Origin: Gemmatimonadota bacterium
GTDB taxonomy: Bacteria > Gemmatimonadota > Gemmatimonadetes > Gemmatimonadales > Gemmatimonadaceae
Direction: 5' to 3'
Assembly: GCA_003222065.1 (NCBI GenBank)
Contig: QHUV01000173.1
Coordinates: forward strand, 1 to 11,900
Length of the DNA stretch: 11,900 nucleotides
The notes beneath the pieces are model-generated. The model was given only the letters and a program-made list of their open reading frames with translations, was not told where the DNA came from and made no database searches. The position numbers were made by a program, and so were the translations under genes. Positions 7,956 to 11,900 of this stretch are shown here, piece by piece; the first letter of the stretch is position 1, and each line of letters begins with the position of its first letter.

Positions 7956-10900
7956 TCAGAAGGAAGGCCACAAGCTCCACGCGAGGGGTGGGAGCGCGAT
8001 AGGTAAAACGCCCAGCTCGAAGCGGCGCACGAGCGGAAAGCGCAACTCGGCGTTGGCGACCGCGACACGACTGCCAAGAAGCTGCACGGCACTGCAGTTG
8101 GACGGATTCGCGCCGATGATCGGGCACGTGAGATAGAACGAATTGTTCCGATCGTAGCCGCGCACGAAGTCGGGGCGAGCGATGTACTTGGGGAATGCCG
8201 TCTCGTTCCGGCCGAACGACATGCTGGTGTAGAAGCGCGTCGCGATCGTTAGGTAGTTGAACAGGATCGGATCATAGCGCCGGTAATCGGCCAGATACTC
8301 GACCCACCGGAACGAGCCGATGACCGGGCTCACCTGGAAGCGATACCGACGGCCGTAGATCGGGCCTGTGTAACCGAAGAGCGTGTTGTCGGAGACGTAC
8401 GCGAGCTGGCCGTCGAGATAATTCAGCGTCGGATCGCGGCCGGTGCTATCGAAGTGGAAGGGCTCGGCGGCGCGGCCGTTATCGAGAACGTTGCGGCTGA
8501 TGAACCAGCGCTGCCGGCCGACGTTATTGAAGCCGCCGCCAAACTCGATGCGGGTAAAGCGATTCAGTGGATACGCGGTGACGCCGAATGCCTGACGAGC
8601 GACGAAGGTGGTGATCTCCTGCTTCTCGGCTGCCTTCTGCGTCACCGCGTCGGCCTTGTACAGCGTATCGCCGGAGAGGAAGTAGTATGGCTGTTGTGAG
8701 ATTCCGGTGGAGTACTGCCAGCGTCGCGAGAGGTTCGTGAAGCCGATGAACATCCGCGCTTCACTGATGCGGCCGTTCACTTCGCCGGACAATGCCAGAC
8801 GGTTGTTGCCAAGCATGTCGCTCAGAATCACCGTCGTCCCGCCGAAGACATTACGCCCATAGTTATCAGGGACGTAGCCGATGCTCGGCCGCGCGATGTA
8901 ATCGGGTTGGAAGCGCACACGATACGGCTCGTTGCGGAACTTCGTCGTATCAGGAAGCGCGAAGTCGGTCGAGTCGAGGAGATCCTTGACACTGACGGGC
9001 GGCTTCGCGCCGCGTTCGGCGGCGGTGGCAAAGTCGCCGGAGCTTCGCGTCTCGCCCGTCGAGCTGCGATAGACGGAGGCGCGCCCGGTAAGCGGATCGC
9101 CTAACGGTGGAACCGTTCCAGCGTCATTCGCCGCATTCTCGGCAACGATCGCCGGATTCCTTTCCGCCGGCTTGTCGCGGAAGGGCAGCTTCTTGAGGCC
9201 ACGCGGATTCGCCACCGACCAGATCGTGTACTCGGCGTTCTCGTAATAGGTGAAGGCGAGACGGTCGGCCTTTCGCGCCCAACTGATTGCCGGACTGTAT
9301 TCGGTGATCGCCGAAATCGATCCGACGACGTTCGTCAGTTGATACTGCTCGGCGGCGTCGAAGTCGTAGAGGAAAACGTTGGCGATACCTGTCCGATCGG
9401 AGACGTAGGCGATGGAGCGTCCGTCGGGCGACCACTGCGGATTGATATTCAATCCGCCCTGGTTGGGGAGCACCGTGATTGTGCCCTTCTCGAGATCGAG
9501 CAGGGTGATACGCCACTTCGGAAAGCGCAGATAGGTAAAGCTGCTCGTATCGCCACGGTCGCTGGCGAATGCGATCACCTTTCCATCGGGCGACCACTGC
9601 GGCTGCAAGTCACCATAGCGGTCGTTCGTTAGGCGCTCGAGGTGGCTCGTCTCGACGTCGACGATGTAGAGATCGGTCAAGCCGCCATTGCTGCCGCTGA
9701 AGACGATCCGTTTGCCATCGGGCGACCAACTCGGCCCCGTGACCGCTTCTAGCGGGAGATCGAAGCGCTTGAGTTCCTTGTGTGACTTGACGTCGAGCAG
9801 GTACAGCACGTCGCGTCCTTCGCGCTGCGCCGTGAATGCGAGCTGACGGCCGTCTGGTGAGAATGCGCTCTGAGAGTAGAGCAAGCGCAGCTCTTCGAAG
9901 TTTGGATCGAAGGTGCTCTTGACCAGCCTCGTTATGCGCTTACCGGTCTCGGCATCGCCCAGCCAGAGGTCGATGAACACCTCGCCGCGCATGAAGCTGC
10001 CGTTGGAAAGGAAGACAATGTTCTTCCCGTCAGAGGACAGCGACGGTGCGAGGAAGATCTCGCCGCCGCTGCGGCGCTGCGTGAGGAGGGGCGTCGCGAA
10101 CTTGCGCGCGCGATCGAGGTTGCCGATCTGCGGCAGGTGTCGCTGCTGCATGTCCTCCTTCCACTCGTCACCGAGGTCCTCGAGCGACAGACCGAGCTCC
10201 CGCTTGAACGCGCGCTCGACACCGACGGACGGCGCCGCGTTCATGATCTGACCGATCGCTTCGTCGCCCCACTTCTGTCCGACGAACGTCCAGAATGCGT
10301 GCCCGTAGCGGTACGGGAAGTATCGCTCGGGATAGTCGGTCATCTGGTCGATCGTCGGCAGCTTGCCGTTGAGCGCCGCGTCGCGCATCCAGGCATTCGT
10401 GAGCGCGTTGTTCGGGCCGAGCGAGAGATACTCCGCCATCCCTTCGGCGAACCAGAGCGGCGGATTGACCTGGGCGAGCGTCTGCAATCCGGCACCCGCC
10501 TTTCCATGAGCGAAGATGTCGTACTGAAAGGCGTGCACCATCTCGTGCGTTAGAACATGCTCAAAGCTCTTGTAATCGCCGGTGAAGTTGAGGAGCATGC
10601 GGTGGCGAAGCGCCTCGGTGACGCCGCCGGTGCCCTCGCCAAGATCGCCCGTCACGTTGTTCTGTCCGAAATCGTTCCGCGACTCGAACAGCATGATCGG
10701 CTTCTTCTCGCGGAACTGATGGTCGAGAATGCGCGACAGGCGCGCATAGGCACGCTCGGCCATTCGCGCCGCATCAGTCGCTGCCTGGGCTTCTTCCGGA
10801 TAGTAGTAAATCAGGAAGTGCTCGGTCTGTTTCACCTGCCAGTGAAACTGATCGTACTGAACCTGGTTTTGTCCGAAATAGCTCTGCGCCTTCGCAGGCG

Positions 10901-10961
10901 TGTGTGGCGTCATCGCCGCGATTGCGACAGCGGCGAGCACCACACTTCTTTGCAACGTCAC
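7956..10961 (-). CDS. Secreted metalloprotease / TolB-like propeller / Omp85-type barrel fusion, possibly truncated at its C-terminus
   Basis: A 1001-residue envelope protein. The signal peptide is MTLQRSVVLAAVAIAAM to about AKAQ (26). Residues 40-280 form a peptidase MA-like (gluzincin) domain with zinc motif HEMVH (139-143) and downstream WFAEGMAEY (170-178), where E173 is the likely third ligand. Residues 300-595 are a TolB/PD40 propeller with SPDGK/R-type repeats near 308, 368, 413, 457 and 511. From about 680 amphipathic strands form an outer-membrane barrel containing FVRGYD (932-937), the Omp85/BamA-type VRGF motif, then VANAELRFPL. In known Omp85 barrels several strands follow this point; here the protein ends about 20 residues later at LAWSLWPSF, so the barrel looks short, although the last residue is Phe as in many outer-membrane proteins. 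The GTG at 10961 has a strong AAGGAG 7 nt upstream and overlaps rsfS by GTGA. Substrate and function are unknown. Confidence 0.88.
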   Translation of the reverse strand: MTLQRSVVLAAVAIAAMTPHTPAKAQSYFGQNQVQYDQFHWQVKQTEHFLIYYYPEEAQAATDAARMAERAYARLSRILDHQFREKKPIMLFESRNDFGQNNVTGDLGEGTGGVTEALRHRMLLNFTGDYKSFEHVLTHEMVHAFQYDIFAHGKAGAGLQTLAQVNPPLWFAEGMAEYLSLGPNNALTNAWMRDAALNGKLPTIDQMTDYPERYFPYRYGHAFWTFVGQKWGDEAIGQIMNAAPSVGVERAFKRELGLSLEDLGDEWKEDMQQRHLPQIGNLDRARKFATPLLTQRRSGGEIFLAPSLSSDGKNIVFLSNGSFMRGEVFIDLWLGDAETGKRITRLVKSTFDPNFEELRLLYSQSAFSPDGRQLAFTAQREGRDVLYLLDVKSHKELKRFDLPLEAVTGPSWSPDGKRIVFSGSNGGLTDLYIVDVETSHLERLTNDRYGDLQPQWSPDGKVIAFASDRGDTSSFTYLRFPKWRITLLDLEKGTITVLPNQGGLNINPQWSPDGRSIAYVSDRTGIANVFLYDFDAAEQYQLTNVVGSISAITEYSPAISWARKADRLAFTYYENAEYTIWSVANPRGLKKLPFRDKPAERNPAIVAENAANDAGTVPPLGDPLTGRASVYRSSTGETRSSGDFATAAERGAKPPVSVKDLLDSTDFALPDTTKFRNEPYRVRFQPDYIARPSIGYVPDNYGRNVFGGTTVILSDMLGNNRLALSGEVNGRISEARMFIGFTNLSRRWQYSTGISQQPYYFLSGDTLYKADAVTQKAAEKQEITTFVARQAFGVTAYPLNRFTRIEFGGGFNNVGRQRWFISRNVLDNGRAAEPFHFDSTGRDPTLNYLDGQLAYVSDNTLFGYTGPIYGRRYRFQVSPVIGSFRWVEYLADYRRYDPILFNYLTIATRFYTSMSFGRNETAFPKYIARPDFVRGYDRNNSFYLTCPIIGANPSNCSAVQLLGSRVAVANAELRFPLVRRFELGVLPIALPPLAWSLWPSF

Positions 10962-11335
10962 GCACCGGCTCCTTGAGACTCTACCGGGATCAGCGCCGCA
11001 TCACTCCAGAGGCGCTCGAGCTGATAGAAACTCCGCAGCGTGGGATGAAATAGGTGAATCACGAAATCCACGTAGTCGAGCAGTACCCAGCGGCCCTGGG
11101 CCAATCCTTCCACGTGATGTGCCGCCGCCCCATCCCGCTTCAACTCCTCCAGCACGTGCTCAGCGAGCGCACGGACATGCGTATCGGACGTACCACTCGC
11201 GATGACGAAGAAATCCGTCATGTCGGAGACTCCACGTAGATCGAGGATCACGACTTCGTTCGCTTTGTGCTCGAGGCAGATTAGAGCTGCACGCTGGGCA
11301 AGGAGAGACGAGGAAAGCGAAGTTGTCGTGTTCAT
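10958..11335 (-). CDS. rsfS: Ribosomal silencing factor RsfS (iojap/YbeB family)
   Basis: A 125-residue protein when read from the ATG at 11335. RsfS binds uL14 on the large ribosomal subunit and blocks subunit joining when growth slows. Visible family motifs are ALICLEHKANEVVILDLRG, SDMTDFFVIASGTSDTHVRAL, EGLAQGRWVLLDYVDFVIHL and FHPTLRSFYQLERLW. The frame stays open upstream to 11434, but that extension is unlike the family, and the ATG at 11335 has AGGA (11341-11344) 5 nt before it, so the shorter form is preferred. It begins a transcript separate from rplI, since a terminator lies between them. In many bacteria rsfS sits beside nadD; here it is followed directly by, and overlaps (GTGA), the outer-membrane protease/barrel gene, an unusual pairing. 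Confidence 0.92.
   Translation of the reverse strand: MNTTTSLSSSLLAQRAALICLEHKANEVVILDLRGVSDMTDFFVIASGTSDTHVRALAEHVLEELKRDGAAAHHVEGLAQGRWVLLDYVDFVIHLFHPTLRSFYQLERLWSDAALIPVESQGAGA
10969..10974 (-). promoter_or_regulatory. Strong ribosome binding site of the outer-membrane protein gene
   Basis: The minus strand reads AAGGAG, 7 nt before the GTG at 10961 and inside the end of rsfS. It is the best Shine-Dalgarno in the window. It fixes the start at a GTG that gives a good signal peptide, and suggests independent initiation as well as coupling to rsfS. Confidence 0.75.
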
Positions 11336-11520
11336 CAGCGTCCTGGGTGCTCCGGTTCTCGTAGAGGTTCCGACGCGCGAGTCGGTCTCCTTAGCATAAT
11401 GCTCGGAGACGAACCGCAAAACGGCCTTTCGCACATAACCGCAATTGACGAGCTATCAGATATCAGGCCACGGACATCGATGGCTTCGAACTGGGGCCAA
11501 AAGCCCGGGCGTGGCGGAGC
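11336..11520. other. Spacer between rsfS and the rplI terminator
   Basis: No gene is supported here. The open frame entering from rsfS lacks family similarity. The stretch is more AT-rich than the genes around it, contains a short direct repeat (minus strand CTGATATCTGATAG, near 11452-11465), and probably holds the rsfS promoter. Confidence 0.5.
11393..11419 (-). promoter_or_regulatory. Weak candidate promoter for rsfS
   Basis: On the minus strand TTGCGG (11414-11419) and TATGCT (11393-11398) are separated by 15 bp, each matching the sigma-70-type consensus only partly. A start a few bases later would give a leader of about 50 nt containing an AAGGAG (11387-11392) with no start codon after it and a small CCGAC/GTCGG hairpin (11370-11385). 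The position between the rplI terminator and rsfS is right; the sequence match is poor. Confidence 0.25.
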
Positions 11521-11550
11521 AAAAGGCCCCGAGCATTTCGCTCGGGGCCT
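11521..11550 (-). terminator. Intrinsic terminator after rplI
   Basis: A perfect 11-bp inverted repeat, AGGCCCCGAGC (11524-11534) and GCTCGGGGCCT (11540-11550), with a 5-nt loop. On the minus strand the stem is followed by TTTT (11521-11524), and it starts 30 nt past the bL9 stop codon. The opposite strand has no T tract, so it acts leftward. It ends the ribosomal-protein transcript before rsfS. Confidence 0.85.
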
Positions 11551-11580
11551 CGTCCGACGGTACCGCCAGCTCTCAGAGTC

Positions 11581-11900
11581 CTACTGCTTGATGACCCACA
11601 CTCGGATCTCGGGCTTCACATCGGCGTGCAGCCGCACCGGAACCCGGTAGACGCCAAGCGATTTGATCGGCTCGTGCAAGTCGATCTGGCGCTTCTCGAG
11701 GTGGAAGCCCTGCTGCTCGAGCTGTTGCGCGATGTCCGCGGCAGTGACGGATCCGAACAGTTTGCCCTCGTCGCCGACCCGTGCCGAGAATGTGAGGGAG
11801 ACCTGCTCCAGCTTGGTCGCCACCTCCTGCGCCGAGCCGCGGCGTGTGTTTTCAGCTGCCTCGAGACGCTCGCGCTCCTGTTGGATGCGCTTGAGGTTCC
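11581..11900 (-). CDS. rplI: 50S ribosomal protein bL9, N-terminus beyond window edge
   Basis: 106 codons are visible, covering the end of the connecting helix and the C-terminal domain of bL9, which binds 23S rRNA at the base of the L1 stalk. The frame continues unbroken to the window edge and begins NLKRIQQERERLEAAEN, the charged linker helix of the family. Then come ATKLEQVSLTFSARVGDEGK, LFGSVTAADIAQQL, HLEKRQIDLHEPIKSLGVY and the typical end IRVWVIKQ. The conserved LFGSVT and the IK-LG-Y pattern make the call secure. The missing part is the N-terminal rRNA-binding domain of about 45 residues. A strong terminator follows 30 nt after the stop. Confidence 0.95.
   Translation of the reverse strand, partial: NLKRIQQERERLEAAENTRRGSAQEVATKLEQVSLTFSARVGDEGKLFGSVTAADIAQQLEQQGFHLEKRQIDLHEPIKSLGVYRVPVRLHADVKPEIRVWVIKQ

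Larger units (their letters stand above)
2239..9633. repeat. Dispersed heptamer CGTTAGG / CCTAACG (11 copies)
   Basis: Exact copies reading CGTTAGG on the + strand start at 2239, 4401, 5769, 6315, 7425, 7467, 8247 and 9627; copies reading CCTAACG start at 3871, 5523 and 9100. CCTAACC at 2945 is a near match. The base after CGTTAGG is C in 8 of 11 copies and the base before is T in 8 of 11, giving TCGTTAGGC. All copies lie inside coding sequence, in smc, both halves of the SPOR gene, the lipoprotein and the outer-membrane protein; none is in aroF, the MBL gene, rsfS or rplI. The role is unknown. Confidence 0.6.

Noticed and set aside
2239..9633. Resemblance of CGTTAGGC to integron attC core sites (GTTRRRY)
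   Set aside because: Copies are single, lie inside conserved genes, and lack a nearby paired inverse core, a cassette structure or an integrase.
9420..9735. Near-identical 20-bp stretches around 9420, 9586 and 9716
   Set aside because: They encode the conserved SPDG motif of successive propeller blades, so protein repetition explains them.
11336..11434. Upstream extension of rsfS to 11434 (33 extra residues)
   Set aside because: The extension does not resemble the family, and the ATG at 11335 has a well-placed AGGA and gives the normal length.

Overview
The window is a dense, almost gap-free run of minus-strand genes in a high-G+C (roughly 60-65% by eye) bacterial genome. Gram-negative envelope features (an Omp85-like barrel, a lipobox lipoprotein, SPOR domains), the fusion of a metalloprotease, a TolB-type propeller and an outer-membrane barrel, a type Ib DAHP synthase and a classical SMC fit Gemmatimonadota or a similar didermic phylum. 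That placement is inference from gene style, not from a database match. No phage, IS element, CRISPR, tRNA or rRNA was recognised.

Layout, in transcription order (right to left): the C-terminal part of ribosomal protein bL9 (rplI), ending in an intrinsic terminator; a spacer with a weak candidate promoter; rsfS (ribosomal silencing factor); a 1001-residue secreted metalloprotease/propeller/outer-membrane barrel protein; a 153-bp spacer filled with a degenerate 15-bp repeat; a lipoprotein with a propeller and a C-terminal SPOR domain; a degenerate P-loop-like protein with a membrane segment and two SPOR-like repeats, split into two reading frames by an apparent frameshift; smc; an RNase Z-like metallo-beta-lactamase-fold hydrolase; and a type Ib DAHP synthase that runs off the left edge.

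Most junctions overlap. Three have the form GTGA (4 nt shared) and one the form TAGTG (1 nt shared), so translational coupling is likely within rsfS-OMP and within lipoprotein-SPOR-smc-MBL, with aroF 7 nt further on. Two septal-peptidoglycan-type (SPOR) proteins directly upstream of and overlapping smc suggest a cell-division/chromosome-segregation module.

The most notable signals outside the gene list are: (1) a heptamer, CGTTAGG (extended consensus TCGTTAGGC), present 11 times between 2.2 and 9.7 kb, inside genes and in all three codon phases; (2) an outer-membrane barrel that seems to stop before its last strands, exactly where the 15-bp repeat begins; (3) the frameshift in the gene upstream of smc; (4) a non-canonical SMC signature motif, LSSGE instead of LSGGE.
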